This document shows, in pieces, positions 1 to 8,261 of a DNA stretch of 21,257 nucleotides. A program made the position numbers and the translations under genes. Source of the stretch: an uncultured Actinoplanes sp. (lineage in GTDB: Bacteria; Actinomycetota; Actinomycetes; Mycobacteriales; Micromonosporaceae); the NCBI RefSeq assembly GCF_934643405.1, contig NZ_CAKUCL010000119.1, positions 1 through 21,257 on the forward strand. The letters are read 5' to 3'. How positions within the stretch are numbered: position 1 is the first letter of the stretch; the number at the start of each line of letters is the position of its first letter. Under the pieces are notes generated by a model. That model did no database searches. It was given only the letters and a program-made list of their open reading frames with translations, and was not told the DNA's origin.

Positions 1-210
1 CAAGACCAACGACTAACCATCAGGGTGGTCCCGATTCGGCCGGAACACGATGGTCAACATTCGGGCGGCGTTGACACAATGATCGCCACATTAGCCTGAG
101 CTGTTGCATGTGTTGTTCCATGGACCACGGTTTGATTTCGATGAGCGGTGTTCGCTCCGGCCATTAAATCAACAAGTAGCTCGGTGCCCTCAGCGCACGG
201 AGAGAGGACC
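1..210. other. Intergenic flank with possible promoter
   Basis: No protein-like frame is seen here. The stretch is richer in A/T than the rest of the window. A TTGACA box lies at 71-76, and a TAGCCT box follows at 92-97 with a short 15-base spacer, so a sigma70-like promoter reading rightward is possible but weak. A second AT-rich patch at about 161-172 could be another -10 region. Nothing else recognisable. Confidence 0.3.
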
Positions 211-372
211 ATGACAACGCCCTGCTCGTGGGTGGTTCACGCAACGACTCCCATCGCTGGCGAGGGCCGTCATCGTCGCCAAGAAGTCCCAAGACGTCTT
301 AACGGTGTGGTTCACGATGTGTTACAGCGCGCGGATGCCTCCTTCGTCACGGGCGCTGCTTCAGCAGCGTGA
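211..372 (+). CDS. Doubtful small ORF, 53 aa
   Basis: An ATG at 211 follows a good ribosome-binding site (GAGAGGA, two bases before the start) and opens 53 codons ending at 370-372. The product, beginning MTTPCSWVVHATTP, has no motif, signal peptide or membrane segment that I recognise. It overlaps tail-to-tail by 26 bases the 3' end of the large secreted protein on the other strand. The only points in favour are the RBS and the upstream promoter-like region. It may equally be the remnant of a truncated gene or a chance frame. No function is proposed. Confidence 0.25.
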   Translation: MTTPCSWVVHATTPIAGEGRHRRQEVPRRLNGVVHDVLQRADASFVTGAASAA

Positions 373-3058
373 TCCGGGAGGCGCCCAGCTCGGTCACGTA
401 CAGGTAGCCGGTGGCGACGTCCTGGGTCACGTCCAGCGGCTGGCTGAAACCGGTGAAGCCGGTGATCCCCGTGGTCCGGTTGGACAGCGCGCCGGAAGCG
501 GCCACGTCGAAGGTCTCGATGTCCTGGCCCGACGAATAGCGCACCACCAGCAGCTTCCCGTCGAGCGGGCCGCCTCGGTACTCGACGGCGCCGTTGGCGG
601 AAGCGTGCAGGCCCGCGTCGTACGTGCCCGCGAGGTGGAAGTTGGGGTCCGGCGCGGTGCCCGTCGGGTAGGCGCCCACCTCGAACGGGTCGGTCGCGGC
701 GGTCGGGTTGCCGCCGGCCAGGACCCATTCGCAGCGGAGCGGGTTCGGGTGGCCGTAGTAGCGGGCCGGCCGCACGTCGAACACGTAGTCGGTCTCGGCG
801 GTGGGCACGCCGGTCAGCGCGGGCACCGCCGGGCCGGTGTAGCCACGGCGGGCGCAGGAGGACGGCAGGGTGTCCGGGGTCGCCGGGGTGTTCCCGCCCG
901 CCGCCGAGCCGTTCGTCGGGGCGTACAGATGGCCGTTGCGGTGCCACACCAGATCAAAAGCATTGCGTACGCCCGTGGCGTACAGAGTCAGCGGCGCGTT
1001 CACGCCGTACGGATCGTAAGTTCCGCCCTCCCCGGTTTTGACGTCGAGCGGCAGGGTGGCCGGCAGCCGGGCCGGGTCGAGCCGCAGGACGGCGGCGCTG
1101 AGCAGGCGCTCGGGGCGGTTGCCCCAGGTGGAGTCGGCCGCGCCCATCGCGTTGTTGGCGCCCTGCGACACGTACAGCGCGCCGTCGGGGCCGAACGCCA
1201 GCGAGTTGGTCTCGTGGTCCTTCACCGACCGGGGCAGGTTCACCACCACCGGCGTGTAGGTGCCGAGGTCCGGGCCGCTGAGCCGGCCGATCCGCCCGGA
1301 CCAGTCCGGCACGTTGAGCGGACCGACGTACTCGTAGTTGTCGGTGACCCACAGGACCGGCGCGGCGGGGGTGGACGCCGGGTCGAAGGCCATGCCGATG
1401 ACGGTGCGGGCCGGCGCGCCCGGCAGGCCCAGAGCGCTGGCATTGTTCCGTACCGAAGCAATGATCGTCGGGGTTCCGAGGGTGCCGCCGGCGTTGATCG
1501 GGAACCGGAAGATGCGACCGTCGAGGGTGCCCGCGTAGAGCCGGCCGTCCGGGCCCTTCACCACCGTGGTGAACGGCGCGCCGGTCGCCACGCCGACCGT
1601 CTTGTCGAAGGCGACCGGGCCTCCGCCGGCGCTGCCGCCGGTGGTGAAGACCATGGAGTACGGGGCGAATTGCTTGCCGGTCACGTCGGTGACCCCGCTG
1701 GTGACGGTGAACCGGTACGCCGTCGACGGTGCCAGAGGCGCGGTCGGCGAGAGGTTGATGACGTCACCCCCGCCGCTGGTGATGACGGTCGCCGGCACGG
1801 CCGCGCCGTCGCCGAGCCGGGTCAGGGTGACCGTCGAACCGGTGAGCGTCGAGGCTTTGACGCCACCGTTGGGCAGCACGAGGTCCTCGACCACGCTGCC
1901 GGTCGTCGGCACGCCGGTCGCTCCGTTGGCGGGGGTGCTGGTGCGCACCGCCGGTATCGTCTCGCCACCCGCGACGGCGGTGATGTCGGCGTACGCGAAC
2001 TTCGTGTTGGTCCCGCCGGCCGGGCTGATCGTCAGCCGGCCGTCGGTGACCCGCACCGTCCGGGTGGCGGTCGCGAACTTGGTGGCGGCGGTGGGGACGA
2101 ACGCCGCGATCGCGTTCTGGTCCTCGACCGCGACCCAGTGCGCACTGTCGACCGCGGTGCCGGCGTCCCCGACCGCGACGGTCACCGTGTAGAGACCGTT
2201 CGGGACGGTCGCTTCCCAGGCGCCCGGGATGCTCACGCCCGCCGAGCCCGCTGGGAGCTGGGCGTGCATGAAGGTGGCCAGCCGCGGATCGGCCTGCCCG
2301 GCGGCCGGGTTGCGGTTGCGGCCGTTGCCGGTGAGGTCGAGCGGGGTGCGTTCGCCGAGGTCGACCCAGCCGTACCCGCGGGACGCCGTGAAGGCGCCAC
2401 CCGAGTCGCGGACGTAGCCGGCGGCCGGTGCCGTCGCGGCGTCCGAGAAGTCGACCTTCAACGCGAAGTCGGCGGTGACCCGGTTGATCTCGAGGTAGTT
2501 GAGCTTCGTGTTCCTGCCGCCCACGGCGTCGACGGTGAGCCGGCCGTCGCCGACCGCCACGGTGACGGTCGCCTGCCGGAACTCGGCCGCCGCGGTGGAC
2601 ACGAATCCGTCGACGGCCGTGACCCCCTCCACCCGTACGGTGTGCCGGCTGTCGTAAGCAGGCTGGTCACCGACCGACACGGTCACCTGGTAGGTGCCGT
2701 CAGCCACCGCGTACTCCCAGGCGCCCTCGGTGAGCACGCCATTGCTTCCGCCGACGTCCCCGTACTGAAGGTGCACCAGGGTGTTGAGCCGGGGGTCCAC
2801 GCCGGACCGGGCTCGGTCGCGGGTGTTGCGGGTGAGGTCGAGCGGTTCGCTCGTCCCCGTCCGCACCCAGCCGTAGCCCCGGACGGCGTCGAAGGCCGCC
2901 CCCGTGTCGGCGGTGTATCCGGCCGGGACAGCCGACCCGGCGGGCTGGAAGTTCACTTTGGTGACCGGCGTGACCGCGGCGGCGACGGGCCCGGCCGGCA
3001 CGGCGAATCCGGCGAGCCCGGCGAGCGTGGCGGCGGCGATCCAGGAACGGCGACGCAT
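347..3058 (-). CDS. Secreted multidomain protein: two malectin-like domains, Ig-like domain, C-terminal beta-propeller
   Basis: 903 aa. The N-terminus has a Sec signal peptide: RRR, a hydrophobic core and cleavage near VAAA (about residue 28). Two homologous carbohydrate-binding-like domains follow (about 30-193 and 197-362). They share a YGWV...PLDLT...DPRL signature and look duplicated. A bacterial Ig-like domain (Big_5 type) occupies about 365-475. The C-terminal ~420 residues resemble a PQQ-dependent glucose/sorbosone-dehydrogenase-type propeller, with FGPDGALYVSQG and a TGVRNAFDL motif. It is presumably exported and binds or oxidises polysaccharide or sugar at the cell surface; substrate and activity cannot be told. 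The start is the first ATG and fits the signal peptide, although the nearest Shine-Dalgarno-like GGAAAGGA is about 24 bases upstream. It is divergently arranged with the gene at 3182. Domain names rest on pattern recognition. Confidence 0.85.
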   Translation of the reverse strand: MRRRSWIAAATLAGLAGFAVPAGPVAAAVTPVTKVNFQPAGSAVPAGYTADTGAAFDAVRGYGWVRTGTSEPLDLTRNTRDRARSGVDPRLNTLVHLQYGDVGGSNGVLTEGAWEYAVADGTYQVTVSVGDQPAYDSRHTVRVEGVTAVDGFVSTAAAEFRQATVTVAVGDGRLTVDAVGGRNTKLNYLEINRVTADFALKVDFSDAATAPAAGYVRDSGGAFTASRGYGWVDLGERTPLDLTGNGRNRNPAAGQADPRLATFMHAQLPAGSAGVSIPGAWEATVPNGLYTVTVAVGDAGTAVDSAHWVAVEDQNAIAAFVPTAATKFATATRTVRVTDGRLTISPAGGTNTKFAYADITAVAGGETIPAVRTSTPANGATGVPTTGSVVEDLVLPNGGVKASTLTGSTVTLTRLGDGAAVPATVITSGGGDVINLSPTAPLAPSTAYRFTVTSGVTDVTGKQFAPYSMVFTTGGSAGGGPVAFDKTVGVATGAPFTTVVKGPDGRLYAGTLDGRIFRFPINAGGTLGTPTIIASVRNNASALGLPGAPARTVIGMAFDPASTPAAPVLWVTDNYEYVGPLNVPDWSGRIGRLSGPDLGTYTPVVVNLPRSVKDHETNSLAFGPDGALYVSQGANNAMGAADSTWGNRPERLLSAAVLRLDPARLPATLPLDVKTGEGGTYDPYGVNAPLTLYATGVRNAFDLVWHRNGHLYAPTNGSAAGGNTPATPDTLPSSCARRGYTGPAVPALTGVPTAETDYVFDVRPARYYGHPNPLRCEWVLAGGNPTAATDPFEVGAYPTGTAPDPNFHLAGTYDAGLHASANGAVEYRGGPLDGKLLVVRYSSGQDIETFDVAASGALSNRTTGITGFTGFSQPLDVTQDVATGYLYVTELGASRITLLKQRP

Positions 3059-3168
3059 GGCGACAACGTCGCACGGCGCTGTCCTTTCCGGAGAGTCGGA
3101 AATCCGCAGCGGCCGCCATTTCCAGGCACGAGGGAATTGCGACAGCTCTTACAATCACCGCAAACCGT

Positions 3169-3174
3169 TACGCT
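3169..3174 (+). promoter_or_regulatory. Putative -10 box of a leaderless promoter for the APMAP-like gene
   Basis: TACGCT lies seven bases before the ATG at 3182. There is no Shine-Dalgarno sequence between them. TANNNT followed by about 7 bases and the start codon is the usual layout of leaderless actinobacterial genes. The -35 region (around 3147-3153, TCTTACA) is weak. Confidence 0.4.
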
Positions 3175-3181
3175 GCGACGT

Positions 3182-4090
3182 ATGCCGAGTGCAACGGGTC
3201 TCCGGGTGATCGAGGTCCCCGGCCGGGGAGCCGAAGACGTCCTGGTCGCCGGCGACGGTGCCGTCTTCACCGGGACCGAGGACGGCGTCATCCATCGGAT
3301 CAGCGCGGACGGCCACCGGATCGACGCGGTCGCCCGCACCGGCGGCCGGCCGCTGGGCATCGAACTGTTCCCCGACGGGCGGCTGCTGGTGTGCGACGCC
3401 CAGCGCGGACTGCTGCTGGTGGACGCGACAACCGGGGCGATCGAGGACCTGGTCGGCGGCATGCGGTTCTGCAACAACGCCGCGGTGGCCGCCGACGGCA
3501 CCGTCTACTTCTCCGATTCCTCGGCCGTCCATCCGCTCGCCGAGTGGAGAGCCGAGATGGCCGAGGTGACCCGCACCGGCCGGTTGCTGCGCCGGCGGCC
3601 GGACGGGCAGGTGGACGTGCTGCTCGACGGCTTGGCGTTCGCCAACGGCGTCGCCCTGGCCGCCGACGAGTCCTTCGTGGTCGTGGCCGAGACGGCGGCC
3701 CGGACACTGGTCCGCCGCTGGCCGACCGGCCGGCGCGACCTGTTCGCGGCGGACCTTCCCGGATATCCGGACAACATCTCCCGGGGCAGCGACGGCCTGA
3801 TCTGGGTGGCCCTGGCCAGCCCGCGCGATCCCGTGGTCGAGCGGCTGCAGCGCGGCCCGCTCTGGCTCCGGCGGCGCGTCACCCGCATCCCTTCGCGCCT
3901 GCAGCCCGCGCCCAAGCGGACGGTACGGGTGCAGGCGTACGCGGCCGACGGCCGGTTGGTGCACGACCTGCCCGCCGACGACCGCGCATTCAGCACCCGT
4001 TTCCACATGGTGACCGGCGTCCGCGAACACGCCGGCCGGGTGTGGCTGGGCAGCCTGCACGAGCCGGCGGTGGCCGTGTTCGACCTGTGA
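3182..4090 (+). CDS. APMAP / strictosidine-synthase-like six-bladed beta-propeller (SMP-30 superfamily)
   Basis: 302 aa. It resembles the strictosidine-synthase-like/APMAP branch of the SMP-30/gluconolactonase superfamily, a calcium-dependent propeller often having lactonase or arylesterase activity. Motifs in order: RPLGIELFPDGRLLVCDA (56-73), RFCNNAAVAADGTVYFSDSS (95-114), FANGVALA (153-160), VVVAET (167-171) and LPGYPDNI (192-199). Likely metal or catalytic positions are N98/N99, N155 and D197. Plant and animal members usually have VND where this protein has CNN. There is no signal peptide, so it is probably cytoplasmic. The frame stays open far upstream, but the ATG at 3182 is chosen because homology begins there, the upstream part lies antisense to another gene, and a -10-like box sits seven bases before it. 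The substrate is unknown. Confidence 0.85.
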   Translation: MPSATGLRVIEVPGRGAEDVLVAGDGAVFTGTEDGVIHRISADGHRIDAVARTGGRPLGIELFPDGRLLVCDAQRGLLLVDATTGAIEDLVGGMRFCNNAAVAADGTVYFSDSSAVHPLAEWRAEMAEVTRTGRLLRRRPDGQVDVLLDGLAFANGVALAADESFVVVAETAARTLVRRWPTGRRDLFAADLPGYPDNISRGSDGLIWVALASPRDPVVERLQRGPLWLRRRVTRIPSRLQPAPKRTVRVQAYAADGRLVHDLPADDRAFSTRFHMVTGVREHAGRVWLGSLHEPAVAVFDL

Positions 4091-4168
4091 CCGGGCAGGT
4101 TCCGCACGGTGACCGGATGGTCGTGCAGTGTCGGCTGGGAGCCCGACGCCGGCCGCCTCTCCCAGCGG

Positions 4169-4174
4169 GATACT
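4169..4174 (+). promoter_or_regulatory. Putative -10 box of a leaderless promoter for the TPR-like membrane protein
   Basis: GATACT is followed by seven bases and the ATG at 4182, with no Shine-Dalgarno sequence. This is the same layout as at 3169. No convincing -35 is visible. Confidence 0.35.
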
Positions 4175-4181
4175 GAGCGTC

Positions 4182-6464
4182 ATGGATGCGTCAGCGGAGC
4201 CCGGCGATCGGTCGAGCGCAGGCGAGATGTTGGCCGAGGTCACGGCGCTGGAGGCGCAGAACCGGTACCGGGACGCGGCCGAGCTGCTGGCCGAGGCGGC
4301 CGCCGTGGCGAGCAACGATGAGGCAACTGTGCTGATCGCGCGGCTGGCCTGGACGGAGGCGCTGCAGGATCACGATGAGCTCGCGCTGGCGCTGGTCGGC
4401 CTGCTCCGCACGCATGCGCCGACGGACGCGGACATCGCGGGCCAGCACGTGCGTTTGCTGGCGAAGGCTCGTCTGTTCCACCGCGCCGCAGCGGCACTCG
4501 ACGATCTGCCGGCGTCCGTCGTACGGGAGCCGGTCCTGCGCGCGGCCGCCGCCGGGTTGTGGCGGACCATGGGGTTGCTCGCACTCGCCGTCGACGCCGG
4601 CGGCGGGAGGTGGCTCTGGCGGAGCCGTCGCTGGTGGGTGACCGGAGGACCGCTGGGGTTCGTCCGGCGGCGGCAGCTTCGGCGTGACCGCGAGGCACTG
4701 GGCAGCTGGCCGGCGGACCGGCCGTTCCCGGTGGAGGAACGTGGCCTTGCCGCGTTGCTGGCTCAGGCGCGCGCCCTCGCCGTGGCAGATCGGCAGGCGG
4801 ATGCTGTCCTTGATCGTGCGGACAAGCTGATCGACGAGGACGAGCTGGCGATCGCGGCGGAGGTGTTGACCGAAGGGCTCGCGGCCGATCCCGGCGTCGC
4901 CGTGCTCACCAAGCTCGCGTACGTCGAGGAGCTGCGCGGACGCAGCCAGGCGGCGTTGACGCGATTGGCGGAGGCGCGGCGACGCGAACCCGCGAACCTG
5001 GACGTCGTGCGGGAGGAGGCGCAGTGCCTGACGCGGCTCTGGCGGTTCCGCGCGGCGCTCGCCCTGCTCACCGGCCTGTCGCAGGCCGACCGGCGCGATC
5101 CGGGAGTCCGGGCCGCCCTCGCCGGGGTGTACCGGACGATGGGCCTGCCGACGCTCGCGCGGCAAGCCTACGGCGACCGGCGATCGCTGGGCAGGTATGA
5201 GAGACGAGAACGCCTTCGCGGTTGGTGGCGTTCCGGCGGCCCCCTGCGGCTGCTGTTGTGGAAACCGCTCCGATTCGAGCTGACCGTCCAGGCCAGATGG
5301 CGCCGCAATACCAGGTATCTGGAGGTTTTCGACACTTGTTCCTGGCCCTCGGGGTTCGACCCCACCGAGGTCAGGTGCCGGCTGGATTGGCATGTGCAGC
5401 GGTGGGAGGTCGGCATCGGCCGGCTGTGGAGCATCAGGTGGTGGCTCTACCGCGTCGCCAACGTCGTCTCGGTGGCCGTCGCGTGGTACGTGCTCTTCCG
5501 GCTGGCCGTTTCAGGACCGGCGCCGCGGGCGGCCGGAACAGCGGTGGTGGCCACCCTGGTCGCGTTCGGGTTGTATCGCCTGGTCTTCTTCCGGCTGGCC
5601 CGCCCGAGAACCTGGTACGACGTCGTGGTGCGCAATGCCCCCGCCGGTCTCGTCCTGCTCGGCGGCGGTTACGCCCTTACCCGGATCGGCGGTCCACATC
5701 ACGGCTGGTGGTTTTTTGCGGGCAGCATCCTGGTCGCGGCCGCCGGCATGGCCCTGTGCTTCCTCGTCGTGACGGGACCGAGCACCGTTTGGTGGCTTGT
5801 GACGTTCCGGAAGTACTGGCGGTTCAGCCCGCGGGAGGACATCCTGGACGAGCTTCTGCAGGTCCTCGACGACCTGACGGAGGCGAGCAGACGCAATGAT
5901 CTGGTATGGCGGGCAGCGTGGGCCCTTCGCCTGGAGAACGCCGCCGTCGTCGTGGAGCGGCGACTCCCGGGCAGTTTCTCACTGACCGACGAGGCTACCC
6001 GTCGCTGGGCGGTCACCCGGGCCAAGGGAGCGGCGGCCGCGCTGCGCCGCATGAAGAGGCACCTCGCCGCGCCCGTGGAAGGCAGCTGGGACCAGTTCGC
6101 GGCGGGCCTGCGGCATGAGGTCGTCGCGCTGACCACCGGCGACCTCGGCAACCTGCGCTGGTCGGCGCCGCCCAGCCCGTCCACGGTCCGCCGGTCCTGG
6201 TGGCGCACCGCGGCCGCGCTGTTCACCACGCTGGGACTCGCGGTGGCGCCGCTGCTCGCGGTTCTTGCCGTTCAGCCACTACTGCGTCTGGACGAGCCGA
6301 CGCTGCGATGGGCCAAGGTGGTGGGTCTCGGGTGGACCGTCCTGTACCTCCTGATCGCTGCCGATCCGAAGCTGAGGGAGAAGATCGAGACCGCGCAGAG
6401 CGTGAGCAATTTGCTCACCACGAGCCGGCGTCCGAAGCCTTCCGACGGCGAGGGCGCGCCCTGA
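4182..6464 (+). CDS. Uncharacterised TPR-like integral membrane protein with internal duplication
   Basis: 760 aa; I do not recognise a named family. The N-terminal ~400 residues are alanine- and leucine-rich helical repeats resembling tetratricopeptide repeats (for example around 20-60, 215-300). Within them a block occurs twice: RTMGL...LA followed by a basic WW..GGPL segment, near residues 125-162 and 316-358. About four membrane segments follow (roughly 424-444, 451-471, 486-503, 508-530), then a soluble helical region (~540-670), then two more segments (~677-702, 710-727). The tail is basic. The ATG at 4182 is preferred over an in-frame start at 4128 because a -10-like box precedes it. 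It lies 91 bases after the APMAP-like gene, same strand, with its own likely promoter. TPR-membrane architecture suggests a scaffold or sensor role, but this is inference. Confidence 0.75.
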   Translation: MDASAEPGDRSSAGEMLAEVTALEAQNRYRDAAELLAEAAAVASNDEATVLIARLAWTEALQDHDELALALVGLLRTHAPTDADIAGQHVRLLAKARLFHRAAAALDDLPASVVREPVLRAAAAGLWRTMGLLALAVDAGGGRWLWRSRRWWVTGGPLGFVRRRQLRRDREALGSWPADRPFPVEERGLAALLAQARALAVADRQADAVLDRADKLIDEDELAIAAEVLTEGLAADPGVAVLTKLAYVEELRGRSQAALTRLAEARRREPANLDVVREEAQCLTRLWRFRAALALLTGLSQADRRDPGVRAALAGVYRTMGLPTLARQAYGDRRSLGRYERRERLRGWWRSGGPLRLLLWKPLRFELTVQARWRRNTRYLEVFDTCSWPSGFDPTEVRCRLDWHVQRWEVGIGRLWSIRWWLYRVANVVSVAVAWYVLFRLAVSGPAPRAAGTAVVATLVAFGLYRLVFFRLARPRTWYDVVVRNAPAGLVLLGGGYALTRIGGPHHGWWFFAGSILVAAAGMALCFLVVTGPSTVWWLVTFRKYWRFSPREDILDELLQVLDDLTEASRRNDLVWRAAWALRLENAAVVVERRLPGSFSLTDEATRRWAVTRAKGAAAALRRMKRHLAAPVEGSWDQFAAGLRHEVVALTTGDLGNLRWSAPPSPSTVRRSWWRTAAALFTTLGLAVAPLLAVLAVQPLLRLDEPTLRWAKVVGLGWTVLYLLIAADPKLREKIETAQSVSNLLTTSRRPKPSDGEGAP

Positions 6465-6468
6465 CATC

Positions 6469-6481
6469 GGGGCGCAGCCCC
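6469..6481. terminator. Short hairpin between convergent genes
   Basis: GGGGC (6469-6473) and GCCCC (6477-6481) form a five-pair stem with a three-base loop in the 27-base gap between two convergent stop codons. It has no T-tract. It could act as a weak bidirectional terminator. Confidence 0.35.
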
Positions 6482-6491
6482 CGCCGACGGG

Positions 6492-8132
6492 TCAGTTCCG
6501 TCGGACGCGGGCGAGGCGCAGGGCCGGGCTCAGGTCGTTGACCCGGGCGTCGCGGGCGAATCGGGTGTCGAGCGTGGCCAGGCCGTACTGCTGCTCGATG
6601 GTGCGCAGGACGGACGTGGTGTCGTACGACGTGTGGTCCACTCCGGAGTGGCGCAGCGACCGGGAGATCAGCAGCGCCGGGATGCGGGTGCCCGGCCCGT
6701 ACTCGTCCGACGGCCCGGCGGTGGCGTGGCGGCCCTGTCCGGGCGGGGCCACGTGGTCCCACTGGCCGCCGAACTCGTCGTAGGTCACCAGGATCAGGGT
6801 GCTGGCGGCCTGCGGACCGTTCTGCACGGCGCTGATGAGGTCGACCAGGTGCCGTTCGCCGTTGTCGGTGCTGGCGTAGCCGGGGTGCTCGTTCTCCGCG
6901 CCGTACGGCTTGACGAAGCTGACCGCCGGCAGCGTGCCCTGCCGGGCCGCCGCGAAGAACGCCGTCTCGTCCTGCAGGTGGTCGCGGGGGCGCTCGCCGG
7001 TGCGCGGATCGACGTAGCCGGGCGCGTACCGGGCGAAATAGTTGAGCGGCTGATGGTGGAACTGGAACAGCGGGCCCGGATGTCCGGCCGCGGCGTCGTT
7101 CCAGCCGCCGGCGTACCACGCCCACGACACGTTCTTGCGGGACAACTCGTCGCCGATGGTGCGCCGGTAGCCGGGTGCGGCCGGGTCGACGTCGTTGATC
7201 AGCGGCAGCGTGGTGGGGCCGCCCGCGCTGGGCGGGTTGGCCGGCTGGACGGTGTTGACCGCGTAGTCGCCGCACGCGAAACCGGGCCGGCCCGGACAGG
7301 CCTGGGTGAGCGGGCCGTCGTTGAGCGCCGGGTTGCTGGTGTGCAGCGGGTAGGGGCGGACGCCGGTGTCCGCGGCCGGCGGGTTGGGATTCGGGAAGCC
7401 CTCCGGGTCGAGGACGGAATGCGTGGCCGCGGGCGCGTTCGGCCATGGCGGCGCCTGTGCGGCCACCAGGTACTGGTGGTTGAGGAAGGAGCCGCCGAAC
7501 GCGGCCTGGAAGAACCGGTCCGCGATCACGTAGCGCGGCGCCCCGGCGGCGTGCAGGTACTGGTAGATGGGCAGCTGACGGGTGTCGTAGTAACCCTGGG
7601 TGAGACCGGCGGCGTCGCTGCCGGTGCTGTAGCGGTCCATCCGGCCGCCGTCGAGCTGGTACTGCTCCTGGTAGAAGCGGTGCACCAGATCGCGGGTGCA
7701 GCCGCCGGGCGTGCCCCCGGGGCAGGTGCGGCTCTCCGGCGAGAGATAGTCGTTGATCGAGAACGGCCGGTTCCGGAAGTGGCTGCGGTAGGTGAAGCCG
7801 TTGCTCGCGGTGTCGGTGCCGCAGGCGGCGTCGAGCGGTGGCGTCGCCAGGCTCGGATCGTTCTGGTAGAGGCAGCGGTACGGGGTGTGGTCCTGCCGCA
7901 CCTGCACGCTGCGGCGCCCGTACTCGGGGCTGCCGCGCCCGTCGACCCACTGCCGGCCGACCCGCCCCCACCCGGCGTACAGGTTGTCGAAGCTGTGGTT
8001 CTCCTGGTAGATGACCACGAAGTGGGTGAACGGGCCGAGCGGCCCGGGCCGGTGGGAGCCGGCCTCGGCCGGCGTGACGGCCACGCCGAGGACCAGAACG
8101 ATCAGACCGAGCACCGCGCTGACACGTCTCAT
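6492..8132 (-). CDS. Secreted phosphoesterase (AcpA acid phosphatase / phospholipase C type)
   Basis: 546 aa of the phosphoesterase family (Pfam PF04185 type) in the alkaline-phosphatase superfamily. Members hydrolyse phosphate mono- or diesters, including phospholipids, outside the cytoplasm. A signal peptide (MRRVSAVLGLIVLVLG, cleavage after AEA near residue 24) is followed at once by the N-terminal metal/nucleophile motif QENHSFDN (43-50). The distal metal-binding motif TYDEFGGQWDHV is at about 450-461, and a conserved DHTSYDTTSVLRTIE block is near 499-513. The ATG at 8132 is chosen because AGGAG lies about seven bases upstream and the signal peptide begins there; an in-frame ATG at 8171 would add a tail with no RBS. 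Acid phosphatase versus phospholipase C cannot be decided from sequence. It is transcribed away from its neighbours, with a 129-base upstream gap. Confidence 0.9.
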   Translation of the reverse strand: MRRVSAVLGLIVLVLGVAVTPAEAGSHRPGPLGPFTHFVVIYQENHSFDNLYAGWGRVGRQWVDGRGSPEYGRRSVQVRQDHTPYRCLYQNDPSLATPPLDAACGTDTASNGFTYRSHFRNRPFSINDYLSPESRTCPGGTPGGCTRDLVHRFYQEQYQLDGGRMDRYSTGSDAAGLTQGYYDTRQLPIYQYLHAAGAPRYVIADRFFQAAFGGSFLNHQYLVAAQAPPWPNAPAATHSVLDPEGFPNPNPPAADTGVRPYPLHTSNPALNDGPLTQACPGRPGFACGDYAVNTVQPANPPSAGGPTTLPLINDVDPAAPGYRRTIGDELSRKNVSWAWYAGGWNDAAAGHPGPLFQFHHQPLNYFARYAPGYVDPRTGERPRDHLQDETAFFAAARQGTLPAVSFVKPYGAENEHPGYASTDNGERHLVDLISAVQNGPQAASTLILVTYDEFGGQWDHVAPPGQGRHATAGPSDEYGPGTRIPALLISRSLRHSGVDHTSYDTTSVLRTIEQQYGLATLDTRFARDARVNDLSPALRLARVRRN

Positions 8133-8261
8133 CCGCCCACTCCTGCCATCGAGCATGCAACGGAACCTCACCGCAACGTATCCCCGTGGTACGGCGGGCG
8201 GTTGTTGTCGCTCGTGGCACCCAGCATCGATTGCGGCGATCCGGGCACGGTCGGCGTGGCT

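Noticed and set aside
353..369. Hairpin CGCTGC-TTCA-GCAGCG as terminator of the secreted-protein gene
   Set aside because: It lies within the last sense codons (LLKQRP) before the stop, so it may be simply coding.
305..3181. A frame open without a stop for about 960 codons before the APMAP-like gene
   Set aside because: It is antisense to the secreted protein, is rich in Arg/Gly/Val as expected from reversed GC-rich codons, and shows no domain. The true start is at 3182.
6415..8220. Minus-strand frame of about 600 codons overlapping the phosphoesterase in another phase
   Set aside because: Its translation is mostly Arg/Pro/Ala/Gly with no signal peptide or motif.
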